Assembly (NCBI GenBank): GCA_964393615.1
Contig: CAYMUR010000016.1
Location: 1 to 64,000, forward strand
Reading direction: 5' to 3'
Length of the DNA stretch: 64,000 bases
DNA from: CAYMUR01 sp964393615
GTDB lineage: Bacteria > Planctomycetota > Planctomycetia > Pirellulales > Pirellulaceae
Below the pieces are notes generated by a model that was given only the letters and a program-made list of their open reading frames with translations, was not told the DNA's origin and did not search any database. The position numbers and the translations under genes were made by a program. How positions within the stretch are numbered: the first letter of the stretch is position 1; each line of letters begins with the position of its first letter. Positions 54,943-63,075 of the stretch are shown here, in pieces.

Positions 54943-55392
54943 TCAGACATCCTCCGAGGCGGCAAATTGCACTTGATTGAATCCGGCCAGGCGTGAGCTA
55001 TCATAAACGTCGACGACGAAGCCGAATGGAACGTCTGGATCGGGATCAATAATGACAGGGTTGTCCGGATTGATCTTTGCGATTGCCGTAAGGGTTTGTT
55101 CAATGTTGACCAGGGATTCAACTCGGGTTTCGTTGACAAGGTACACCGGTTCTTCTTTGAGCCACAACAACTGAATCACAACGGGCTCAAAATCCCAGCT
55201 GGGATCGGGTGTTTGTTGACGGGGCGCCTGTCCTGCGGGTAACGACAATTCCGTGGGTAGAATGTATTCAATGACTTGGAAACTTGCGGTCCACAGGAAG
55301 AACACGAGTAGTAAGAACACGACGTCGATCATGGGGGTCATTGCCAGGTCGACACTCGATTGTGTGCGGTTTGTCGAGACAACGTATTTCAT
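54943..55392 (-). CDS. ExbD/TolR-family protein (second copy)
   Basis: This 149-residue protein has one N-terminal transmembrane helix with the family's essential aspartate (AMTPMIDVVFLLLVFFL) and a periplasmic domain (NPDNPVIIDPDPDVPFGFVV). The ATG at 55392 overlaps the stop of the preceding exbD (ATGA), so the two are translationally coupled. ExbD-type subunits couple proton flow through ExbB to movement of periplasmic partners. The linker is longer than in the first copy (PAGQAPRQQTPDPSWDFEPV), so the two probably form distinct or heteromeric subunits. Confidence 0.9.
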   Translation of the reverse strand: MKYVVSTNRTQSSVDLAMTPMIDVVFLLLVFFLWTASFQVIEYILPTELSLPAGQAPRQQTPDPSWDFEPVVIQLLWLKEEPVYLVNETRVESLVNIEQTLTAIAKINPDNPVIIDPDPDVPFGFVVDVYDSSRLAGFNQVQFAASEDV

Positions 55393-55820
55393 GGAGTGGA
55401 CTGGCTGGGTTGGACGACGGCTACTTGGACATTCCAGATACCGGTGCGGGCACATGCCAAGAGCACCGATTCGATAGAACGATAAGGTACATGGCGATCA
55501 CCCCGAATGCGTACCTGTAACTCTGGGCTTTGTTCTGAAAAATCTTTTTCGAGTCGTGGTTGCAATTGATCGATCGGCAACAATTTACCTGCCAAAAAAA
55601 TTTGGCCGTCGCCCAAGACATTGATGGTAACCACCGCTGTTTGTTGCTCGGCGGGAGATTGTCCGCTTACAGCATCCGGCAGCGGCAGTGGCAGCCGGCT
55701 TTCATTCTTGGCGAGATGGCTTGACACGAGAAAAAATACGATCAGCAAGAACACGACGTCGATCATGGGCGTCATGTTGAATGTATCTCTTCTGCTGCGC
55801 GGATGAGTTGGTAATCGCAT
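55389..55820 (-). CDS. ExbD/TolR-family protein (first copy)
   Basis: The 143-residue protein starts at ATG 55820, after a basic n-region (MRLPTHPRSRRDTF). It has one transmembrane helix with the conserved aspartate in NMTPMIDVVFLLIVFFL and a periplasmic domain with the usual QVRIRGDRHVPYRSIESVL segment. It lies between exbB and the second exbD and overlaps the latter by four bases. Confidence 0.93.
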   Translation of the reverse strand: MRLPTHPRSRRDTFNMTPMIDVVFLLIVFFLVSSHLAKNESRLPLPLPDAVSGQSPAEQQTAVVTINVLGDGQIFLAGKLLPIDQLQPRLEKDFSEQSPELQVRIRGDRHVPYRSIESVLLACARTGIWNVQVAVVQPSQSTP

Positions 55821-55909
55821 GAAACTTTGTTCAGGCTTTCGGGGCCTCGGTTGACACAACAGGATGTGGTTGAAATGTTGTGACCTGTCGTTTAATCGGA
55901 CGCGGTACT

Positions 55910-56746
55910 TTAACGTCCAGGTTGGGAACTCTTGAGACGCTTTAACGGTGCCAGTGCGTGTTGCGTTACGTAAGCCGATTCGGCAACCAGTTGATCCACC
56001 CAGTTACGGAACACGGCAAAAGCACCGAGAGACGGGATGGCTACGACGAGTCCTCCGACGGTAGTCACTAGCGCTTGATAGATTCCTTCGGCCAGTTGGC
56101 CAGCACCCGCTGTACCTTGAGTATCCGCAACTTTCTGAAAAGCGAGAATCATGCCGATGACTGTTCCCAGCAATCCGACCATGGGAGCGATGTTGCCGAT
56201 GACTGAAAGATATTCGATTTTTCGAAATAATCGAGCGGCTTGTTCAGAGAGTGCATCTTCTGCCGCTTTTTCTACTGCAGGCCAGCCACCTTCAATTTCA
56301 GCTAATCCATGTAACAGTACAAATGAGAGCAGGCAGGGTTTCGAACGGCAGCCTTCGTTTGCTTCGGTCAGGCGACCGGCGGCTAACGACACACGTACCT
56401 GGTCAGCAAGTCCCGGTGGTATTAAAGTGTTGCGCCGAATGGTCATTAGATGTTCGAAAACCAAGTAAGCCATTGTCAGCGATAAACCAATGAGGACGCC
56501 AATGATTGCCAAACCGACTCCACCGCCAGCGAGAATAATTTCCAGAAATCCCTGCGGTAGAACTTCCTCAGAAGAGGGGGGGACCTGGGAGGACGCCACA
56601 TCCTGTGATAAACCGACCGAAAGGTTCCACACCAGCCCAAGAAAGGTGGTACAGGGAAGCAGGATATACCGAGACGCGATACGAAATTCCACTGAGTTTC
56701 TTCCGTGAGAGATTTTATCCATTGCCTGTCCCAATGCAGGTGCCAT
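55910..56746 (-). CDS. ExbB/TolQ/MotA-family proton channel protein
   Basis: The 278-residue protein has an N-terminal signal-like segment, then a transmembrane helix at about 70-95 (GGGVGLAIIGVLIGLSLTMA). A cytoplasmic loop follows, with LLSFVLLHGLAEIEGGWPAV. The paired helices carry the MotA/TolQ/ExbB signature (LSVIGNIAPMVGLLGTVIGM; LVTTVGGLVVAIPSLGAFAV). It should form the pentameric channel around ExbD dimers. ATG 56746 is used; ATG 56722 is an alternative. It is the centre of the vwa-tpr-exbB-exbD-exbD-tpr operon. Confidence 0.94.
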   Translation of the reverse strand: MAPALGQAMDKISHGRNSVEFRIASRYILLPCTTFLGLVWNLSVGLSQDVASSQVPPSSEEVLPQGFLEIILAGGGVGLAIIGVLIGLSLTMAYLVFEHLMTIRRNTLIPPGLADQVRVSLAAGRLTEANEGCRSKPCLLSFVLLHGLAEIEGGWPAVEKAAEDALSEQAARLFRKIEYLSVIGNIAPMVGLLGTVIGMILAFQKVADTQGTAGAGQLAEGIYQALVTTVGGLVVAIPSLGAFAVFRNWVDQLVAESAYVTQHALAPLKRLKSSQPGR

Positions 56747-56931
56747 TCAAGTTATCATAGATGGTTCTTTCATTTCGTCCAGACGCCGCTGGTATGACCT
56801 TGAATTATTTTCAGCACAACGGTAGTCATGGATTGTGGTTTTTGCGGAGGCTGTCTCTTGGTGTTCCGTATCCATTTTGTACCGTAAAAGAGGATTCTGT
56901 GGGACTGGGTAGCTCCCTTTGCGTTTCACTG

Positions 56932-58032
56932 CTAGTCCGATGAATTGTGGAGCGATTCGATTTTTGATTTCGCCAGTTGTGCTACCGATAATTCAGCATA
57001 ATCGCGTACGATTTCATGATAGGCGGAACGCGCTTCTTCGGTGTGCCCCATTTTTTCCAATGCGTTACCGGCTGCCAAGAGACAATCACCGACGAGTGTC
57101 CGTTGCTGTGGATAGAAGATTGGTATTCGCATCCACATGAGAGCAGCTTCCTGGTAACGTTCGTGTCTTGACAGGACTTGTCCAACGATGAAATATGGAC
57201 CGGCGCGAATGTCTGACGGCCATTGACTCAAGGTGGTTTGCCAGGCCTGAACCTCTCCTGGTGTTGCCGTCACGATCTTGGTCCGCCAGAGTTGTGCTTC
57301 CGATAAATGGGCAATGATCGGGTCAGCATGCTGCTGGAGTTGTTCTAATGCCGAGACACATTCGTCGCGCCGAGATGTTGGTAATAGCCAACTGGCACCA
57401 ATCAGTGTTGCTATTGCGTCCCGCTTTTTGAAGGCGCGATTGTCAGTGTTAAGGTGTTTTTCCAACCAGCTAATGGCGCGGTGTGCCAGGGTTGCTGATG
57501 GCTGTTGGGCTCGCCATGCCAGGGGAATGGTGTTGATATATTGCGTGTGAGGATCGCTCTGGACGAGCACGAGAAAAAGTTCCGCAGCCAAGTCGTATTG
57601 TTTTAAATGCTGGGAACACCAGATTTGTTGTGCGATGATTTGGCGCCGCATCCAGATTCGTGGTTCTTCTGTTTGAGCTTGTTGATACCGTTCGGCTGCT
57701 TTTTCAAATTGTTGTGTTGTAAAGAAATGGTCAGCTTTCTGGTGGTTTGGAGTCAGCGATGTTTGAACGTCGATTACCCGTTCACTTGGTATTGTCAATT
57801 CAACGCCGGTGACTGCCCGCAGCCTTAATTGTTGACCATCATAATCAAGAATGTCTCCAGTTTTTCGAGTGGAAACTGTGGGATCAGCCGCGGTCGACAC
57901 GATCACAATATCTTCGGCGCTTGTAATGGTGTAAAAAAATCCGAGCATGACGTTGCACAGAACGGTACGTGTTCTCGCTCGGGTTACAAAGAGGACCAAT
58001 ATTTGAGTCAGGTTCTGACAACACCGTTTCAT
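56932..58032 (-). CDS. TPR protein, second gene of the ExbBD operon
   Basis: This 366-residue protein has a hydrophobic N-terminal segment (LCNVMLGFFYTITSAEDIV) that may be a signal peptide. A small beta domain follows (KTGDILDYDGQQLRLRAVTG), then helical TPR-like repeats (ADHFFTTQQFEKAAERYQQA; GDCLLAAGNALEKMGHTEEA). Its ATG overlaps the stop of the upstream VWA gene (ATGA). It is probably periplasmic and likely binds other operon products. No close named family is recognised. Confidence 0.82.
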   Translation of the reverse strand: MKRCCQNLTQILVLFVTRARTRTVLCNVMLGFFYTITSAEDIVIVSTAADPTVSTRKTGDILDYDGQQLRLRAVTGVELTIPSERVIDVQTSLTPNHQKADHFFTTQQFEKAAERYQQAQTEEPRIWMRRQIIAQQIWCSQHLKQYDLAAELFLVLVQSDPHTQYINTIPLAWRAQQPSATLAHRAISWLEKHLNTDNRAFKKRDAIATLIGASWLLPTSRRDECVSALEQLQQHADPIIAHLSEAQLWRTKIVTATPGEVQAWQTTLSQWPSDIRAGPYFIVGQVLSRHERYQEAALMWMRIPIFYPQQRTLVGDCLLAAGNALEKMGHTEEARSAYHEIVRDYAELSVAQLAKSKIESLHNSSD

Positions 58033-59048
58033 GGTTTACGATTGCCCAATTGTGAAATGTCAATGTAGGTATGTCGGCCCTGATTTTCCTTTGCGAGTCG
58101 TTTCAGGAAATGTTCACGTTCAGAGTCCGGCCCATAGCCAAATTGAATGGTGTGGATGGATGTCACACCACTGTTCAAGCGACGAATTTTCTCCAATTCC
58201 GGGCGCGAAAGTTGTGGTTCATTGGCATCCGTAAGGAAAAAAAGAATGTCTGGTTGCATGCCTAATGCCATTTGCAGGGCCGCCATGTGTTTGGTTCCTC
58301 CGACAGCCGTAAACGATGTGACAAACCGTCTAGCCAGTGTCTTTCCTCGATCGTTTGCCCACCACATGCTTGGACTTTGGCTGTTTGGATTGAAAATGGT
58401 GGGCTGGTTATTGTAAAAGATGATCTGAAATTGGTGTACGTCGTCCAATTCGTTGAGACTGGCGAGTAATTCAGATTTTGCCGCGGCGAGCGGTCGGCCA
58501 TTAAAATCTCCCATGCTGCCGGATCGGTCAAAAACGTAGACAAAGGTGTTGCCGATGCCAGTAACGCCGAATACGGAGGTTTGCACAGAACGGCCGAACC
58601 GTTTTGGTGATGGACGTCCAGTCGTGAATCCTGTCGCATCAGGAAGCAGGTCACCCGGGGTTACGAGAGATGCTCCAGGGCTACTGGTTGCTGGTAATAC
58701 ATCGGCCATCGTTGTCGGTAGATCGTCCTCAACCGGCAGTGGTAAATTCGAAGAAATTGGGGCAGCGACATCAACCAGTTTCTCGATGAAATCGTTCTCG
58801 TCCTCAAAATATTCAATGTGTTCGGCTGTACGATTGGCAAGCACGATTCCAGCCGGGCGGTCAGGTTTGACATTGGCACCCCGGGGCATGGTACGGAGGC
58901 TTAACAATAACACGGCGACCAGGCCAGCATGCGATGCAATTGACAATATCCATGCAGGGATTTTCACCCGTTTAGCTGGTGACCCTTTGGGGTCGACACG
59001 AACGTTGCCGACAGGGGTACGTTCGATTTCTCCGTCCGTAGCGGGCAC
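58029..59048 (-). CDS. Membrane-anchored von Willebrand factor A domain protein
   Basis: The 339-residue protein has a basic cytoplasmic tail and one transmembrane helix (about 32-52, AWILSIASHAGLVAVLLLSL). A linker of about 110 residues follows, then a VWA domain with a complete MIDAS-type motif DRSGSM (Asp174, Ser176, Ser178), a TKH threonine in VGGTKHMAAL and FFLTDANEP. It is the first gene of the operon and overlaps the TPR gene. The architecture, short cytoplasmic tail, one helix and an outer domain, resembles TonB or TolA anchors in topology only. Confidence 0.9.
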   Translation of the reverse strand: MPATDGEIERTPVGNVRVDPKGSPAKRVKIPAWILSIASHAGLVAVLLLSLRTMPRGANVKPDRPAGIVLANRTAEHIEYFEDENDFIEKLVDVAAPISSNLPLPVEDDLPTTMADVLPATSSPGASLVTPGDLLPDATGFTTGRPSPKRFGRSVQTSVFGVTGIGNTFVYVFDRSGSMGDFNGRPLAAAKSELLASLNELDDVHQFQIIFYNNQPTIFNPNSQSPSMWWANDRGKTLARRFVTSFTAVGGTKHMAALQMALGMQPDILFFLTDANEPQLSRPELEKIRRLNSGVTSIHTIQFGYGPDSEREHFLKRLAKENQGRHTYIDISQLGNRKP

Positions 59049-59391
59049 TGGGTGGAACCTGTTTGGGGTGAAAGAATTATAGACTTATCTTTTTTGCCGT
59101 TCAAATTCTGAAACTTTGCTCCAGAAGGCAACGTTCACTTCGGGTAAACAAGAGGCTGGATTTTGACAGCGTAGGCCTTGGTAAAAGTGTTTTTGTTAAG
59201 TCCGTTTCAATCGGGGCCTCCGGCTAAAATTGGCCTCCGTCTAAAAATGAATTCTAAGATCACTCTGGCAAAGGGTCAACGGAGACGGTCAGGTATCCTA
59301 GGCAGAGTGCAGAAAGGCAAGGGAGGTGTTCGCGCGGCCGCCGAAACACTTATAATTGAAACCTGGCATGACGAACTCGGAGGAATTTGCA
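59049..59391 (+). other. Divergent intergenic region
   Basis: This spacer should contain promoters for the ExbBD operon (minus) and def (plus). It includes an imperfect 17-bp tandem repeat at 59215-59248. A TTGACA at 59163-59168 lacks a convincing -10. GGAGG at 59379-59383 is the ribosome binding site of def. Confidence 0.45.
59215..59248 (+). repeat. Near-perfect 17-bp tandem duplication
   Basis: GGCCTCCGGCTAAAATT (59215-59231) is followed directly by GGCCTCCGTCTAAAAAT (59232-59248), with two differences. It lies in the def upstream region. Confidence 0.85.
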
Positions 59392-59970
59392 TTGAAGATC
59401 ATTAATTTTCCTCACCCCACGCTGAGGCATAAATCCAAGCCACTGCAGCGGGTGAATGCTGAAATTGGTAAGATAGTACGAGAGATGTTCGAGCTGATGT
59501 ATGCAGCCGGTGGTGTAGGGTTGGCTGCCAATCAGGTGGATTTACCTTTTCGGCTGTTCATTGCCAATTTAGCATCCGATCCGGACGAAGGGCAGGAGCT
59601 GGTGTTCATTAATCCTGTGTTAAGCCAACCCCAAGGAAATGAAGAGAAAGAAGAAGGTTGCCTGAGCCTTCCTGAGCTTTATGGTCTCGTCAAACGACCT
59701 GAAACAATTCACATGAATGCATACACCTTAAATGGTGACGAAATTGACACGGATTTAAGTGGTTTAGCTGCCCGTGTGGCCCAGCATGAAACAGATCACC
59801 TGGATGGTGTTTTGTTCATCGATCATCTTAGTGATACAAATGCATTGGCTGTTAAGGAAACCCTTGACGCTTTTGGACACGAGTTTCGACGCTTTCGTGA
59901 GGCTGGTTTGATACCTACCGATGTAGAAATTGCGCAGCGTCTTGGGGAGTGGGAGACTAAATACTGTTAA
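59392..59970 (+). CDS. def: Peptide deformylase
   Basis: The enzyme removes the N-formyl group from new proteins. All three motifs are intact: GVGLAANQ (41-48), EGCLSLP (metal ligand Cys90) and QHETDHLDG (ligands His132 and His136, catalytic Glu133). I place the start at TTG 59392 because GGAGG at 59379-59383 lies eight bases upstream of it and inside any longer frame from 59356 or 59368. This start also begins directly at KIINFPHPTLR, the normal N-terminus of the family. The result is 192 residues, a usual length. It lies upstream of fmt, a common functional pairing. Confidence 0.96.
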   Translation: MKIINFPHPTLRHKSKPLQRVNAEIGKIVREMFELMYAAGGVGLAANQVDLPFRLFIANLASDPDEGQELVFINPVLSQPQGNEEKEEGCLSLPELYGLVKRPETIHMNAYTLNGDEIDTDLSGLAARVAQHETDHLDGVLFIDHLSDTNALAVKETLDAFGHEFRRFREAGLIPTDVEIAQRLGEWETKYC

Positions 59971-60212
59971 ATCTGCGCCGTAGTTGTATTCCTTGGCGTC
60001 GTGTCTGATATGATCCAAAAGAAACTCCGTCCACGAGACACCTTCTGATTTGTGATCAGGTTGTGTCCTTTGTTTTTAAAAAAGTTGTTGCTTGAAGTTA
60101 TTTAGTAAAGAACCGTTATACCTTTCTGATGTTCGGTTTGTCTCACCGGGTGGTGGCCAACTGATTCTGAATGTTGACAGCCCTATTTCCATTTAAAACC
60201 ATCTGCAGCCTG

Positions 60213-61184
60213 ATGAAAATTGTCATAATGGGAACGGGTTCTTTTATCGTGCCCGTATTCCAATCACTTCTTAAGTCGTCACATGCCATAGCCCATGTCA
60301 TTACCCGGCCTGATCGCCAGGGGAAAGGGCGGCGAACGGTTGCCAGTCCAATGCGCGCAGCGGCTGAGGCAGCAGGGGTACCCGTGTCTGCCCCAGATAC
60401 GATTAATTCCGAAGAAGCACGACAGCTTTTAAGTGATTTAGCTGCTGATCTGTTTGTGGTTTGTGATTATGGTCAAATTCTTTCTCGTGCTACGTTGGCG
60501 TTGGCCACCCACGGAGGGATCAACCTGCACGCATCCCTGTTACCAAAATACCGTGGCGCAGCTCCGATTAATTGGGCCCTCTATCATGGTGAAATAGAAA
60601 CCGGTGTGACCGTTATTCACATGTCGCCACGACTTGATGCGGGACCTTGTCTGTTACAGCGCAGCGTGGATATCGTGCCAAGAGAAACGGCGTGTGAGTT
60701 GGAAGCACGTTTGGCTCTTCTGGGGGTCGAACCGGTCCTGCAGGCGATTCAACTGTTTGAATGTCATGATGCCTCTTTGGAGTTGGGTATCTCTCAGGAT
60801 AATGTGTCGGCGACACAGGCACCTCGGCTGAAGAAAAGTGATGGGCTCGTCAACTGGCAGCGATCTGCGCAACAGATTTATAATCAAGTCAGGGCGATGA
60901 AGCCATGGCCTCGGACCTATACCGACTGGCACCGTGTCGGGGGAGAGTCGCTGCGTATTATTTTGGAAGAAGTATCAATGAGTGAGACAACGAGTGGAAA
61001 CGTTTTACCTGGTCAGCGGGTGGGATGTGATGATTTAACACGGCTGGAGGTTGCCACGGGCGAAGGGGTATTGGCCCTAGATATTGTGCAGCCGGCAGGT
61101 AAACGTGCTATGTCCTGTGAAGAGTTTTTACGGGGACATTTGGTGGGCGCCACTGACTGGTTTGGCTCGGTTGCCTGTGAATAG
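60213..61184 (+). CDS. fmt: Methionyl-tRNA formyltransferase
   Basis: This 323-residue enzyme formylates initiator Met-tRNA. The catalytic residues Asn104 and His106 (INLHASLLPKYRGAAPINWA) and Asp142 (RLDAGP) are present. The C-terminal OB-like domain (VNWQRSAQQIYNQVRAMKPW) is complete. The ATG at 60213 starts exactly at the Rossmann strand KIVIMGTGSF; the frame opening at 60171 would add an unneeded extension. It follows def by 242 bases. Confidence 0.96.
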   Translation: MKIVIMGTGSFIVPVFQSLLKSSHAIAHVITRPDRQGKGRRTVASPMRAAAEAAGVPVSAPDTINSEEARQLLSDLAADLFVVCDYGQILSRATLALATHGGINLHASLLPKYRGAAPINWALYHGEIETGVTVIHMSPRLDAGPCLLQRSVDIVPRETACELEARLALLGVEPVLQAIQLFECHDASLELGISQDNVSATQAPRLKKSDGLVNWQRSAQQIYNQVRAMKPWPRTYTDWHRVGGESLRIILEEVSMSETTSGNVLPGQRVGCDDLTRLEVATGEGVLALDIVQPAGKRAMSCEEFLRGHLVGATDWFGSVACE

Positions 61185-61342
61185 TCGTGACCACAGACGA
61201 AGAACGCGAGCGAATCTGGAGAAATGGTCTTTGGTTGGATGGCCAGGTAGGGTGCCAGGTCGAAATCCCCCTCGCGACAACGCTGGTTGACGTGTTACGA
61301 TAGTGACTTGGCCAACTAGGGATGGTTGCGGAGTGAACACGG

Positions 61343-61579
61343 ATGAATGATTGGACCACAGCGGATATCGTGTTGCTGTGCGTGGCGACTTATATTTCGG
61401 TCACGACGCTCGTGCGGCTGATGCGTGCCCATCACGATAAAGTCATGGCGAACCTAAAAAATGAAACGATGCAACGACAACGTTTGCAGGTAGAACAGGA
61501 GTTAGAGGAATCGAAGCAACAGAAACAGCAAGAGCGCGAAAAACAGCGGGTGAATCAGCACCACAGCAATCCAGTGTAA
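61343..61579 (+). CDS. Small membrane-anchored coiled-coil protein
   Basis: The 78-residue protein has one N-terminal transmembrane helix (ADIVLLCVATYISVTTLV), then a highly charged helix rich in Gln, Glu and Lys (QRLQVEQELEESKQQKQQER) likely to be a coiled coil. GGAG ten bases upstream supports the ATG. It sits between fmt and miaB, 19 bases before miaB. I do not recognise a named family. Confidence 0.75.
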   Translation: MNDWTTADIVLLCVATYISVTTLVRLMRAHHDKVMANLKNETMQRQRLQVEQELEESKQQKQQEREKQRVNQHHSNPV

Positions 61580-61598
61580 TTTCTTTCTTTAAAAGACC

Positions 61599-63026
61599 AT
61601 GACTCGACGACTATATATTGAAACGGTTGGCTGTCAGATGAACATGCTTGACAGTGAGCTTGTCGTGGCCACATTGCGTCAGCGAGGTTATGCGCTGGTC
61701 GATACGCCCAGCCAGGCGGACACGATTTTATTCAATACTTGTAGTGTTCGGCAGCATGCCGAAGACAAGATTTACAGCGCGTTGGGTCGATTAAAACATG
61801 CGAAACGAAATCATCCACATAAGATTATTGGCGTGTTGGGATGCATGGCCCAGAAAGACCAACGGCTTATTTTTGAACGGGCGCCCTATGTTGACTTGAT
61901 CGTGGGACCAGGTCAGTTACATCAGGTACCTGATCTCATTGACCAGGTGGCGGCAGGTGCTGGGGCACAAATCGAAGTGAGTCTAGGGCGGCGAGACGGT
62001 ACGCGAAATCAAATTGTCCGATCGCACGAAAGCTTCGATCCACTGCGTGACCCAACGATGCGACCGACGCCCTATCAAGGGTACGTACGAATCCAAATTG
62101 GGTGCGACAAGTTCTGCACGTATTGCATTGTGCCCATGGTGCGTGGACCGGAGCAAGGTCGCCCGCCCGAGGATATTTTGGCAGAGGTGCGGGTGCTTGT
62201 CGAGCAAGGTACATTGGAGGTGACATTGCTCGGTCAAACTGTCAATAGTTACCGCTATGTAGAAAACGGGCAGGAAACTCGATTGTCGGATCTTCTTGTG
62301 TCTTTGCAGGAAGTCGAGGGGTTAGAAAGAATCAAATTTGTGACCAATTATCCGAAAGACATGTCGGATGACCTACTGATGGCGGTGCGCGATTTGCCCA
62401 AGGTATCCCCCTATTTACATGTGCCGGCTCAAAGTGGTTCAGACCGCGTTTTAAAACGTATGAAACGGGGTTATACCGTCAGGGACTATCAGGAAATGAT
62501 GGAGCGCATTGACCGTTACGTACCGGACGCTAGTGTGACAAGCGATTTTATTGTTGGTTTTTCTGGAGAGACGGAAGTTGATTTTCAGCAAACGGTGGAA
62601 TTGGTTTACAAATACCGGTTTAAGAACAGTTTTATATTCAAATACAGTGTTCGGGAAGGCACACGTGGTGCTGAGCTTTATACGGATGATGTGCCCGAAG
62701 ATGTGAAAAAACGGCGTAACAACGAATTGCTTGCTGTTCAGAATGAGGTCAGTACAGAAAATAACCAAGCGTTTCTTGGCCGGACCGTCGAGGTGCTTGT
62801 CGAAGGTCCCAGTAAAAACTCGCTAAAAAATGACGAAGAGGGGCCATTGTTGCAGTTGACTGGTCGTACCCAGGGCGACCATATTGTGGTGTTTGACGGC
62901 AACATTCGACAGATCGGTCGCATCCTGCCGGTGACCATCTACGATTCCAGCGCTTTTACGCTGTTCGGCACTGTTGTCACGGATCACGTGGGGCCGGAAA
63001 TGTACACGGTTGGTAGGCTGGGATAG
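61599..63026 (+). CDS. miaB: tRNA-2-methylthio-N6-dimethylallyladenosine synthase
   Basis: This radical-SAM methylthiotransferase modifies A37 of tRNAs reading U-starting codons. The 475-residue length fits. The N-terminal UPF0004 domain has its cluster cysteines Cys12 (ETVGCQMN), Cys48 (NTCSVR) and Cys82 (GCMAQ). The radical SAM cluster is GCDKFCTYC (Cys169, Cys173, Cys176). A C-terminal TRAM domain (LGRTVEVLVEGPSKN) ends the protein. It starts 19 bases after the small membrane protein gene. Confidence 0.96.
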   Translation: MTRRLYIETVGCQMNMLDSELVVATLRQRGYALVDTPSQADTILFNTCSVRQHAEDKIYSALGRLKHAKRNHPHKIIGVLGCMAQKDQRLIFERAPYVDLIVGPGQLHQVPDLIDQVAAGAGAQIEVSLGRRDGTRNQIVRSHESFDPLRDPTMRPTPYQGYVRIQIGCDKFCTYCIVPMVRGPEQGRPPEDILAEVRVLVEQGTLEVTLLGQTVNSYRYVENGQETRLSDLLVSLQEVEGLERIKFVTNYPKDMSDDLLMAVRDLPKVSPYLHVPAQSGSDRVLKRMKRGYTVRDYQEMMERIDRYVPDASVTSDFIVGFSGETEVDFQQTVELVYKYRFKNSFIFKYSVREGTRGAELYTDDVPEDVKKRRNNELLAVQNEVSTENNQAFLGRTVEVLVEGPSKNSLKNDEEGPLLQLTGRTQGDHIVVFDGNIRQIGRILPVTIYDSSAFTLFGTVVTDHVGPEMYTVGRLG

Positions 63027-63075
63027 ATCCGTTATCCCAGGACGATCAGCTTGACACCATTTCATGTGTTGACGA

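Noticed and set aside
60046..60075. Terminator between def and fmt
   Set aside because: CTGAT/ATCAG pairs over only five bases and the T-run lies about ten bases further on.
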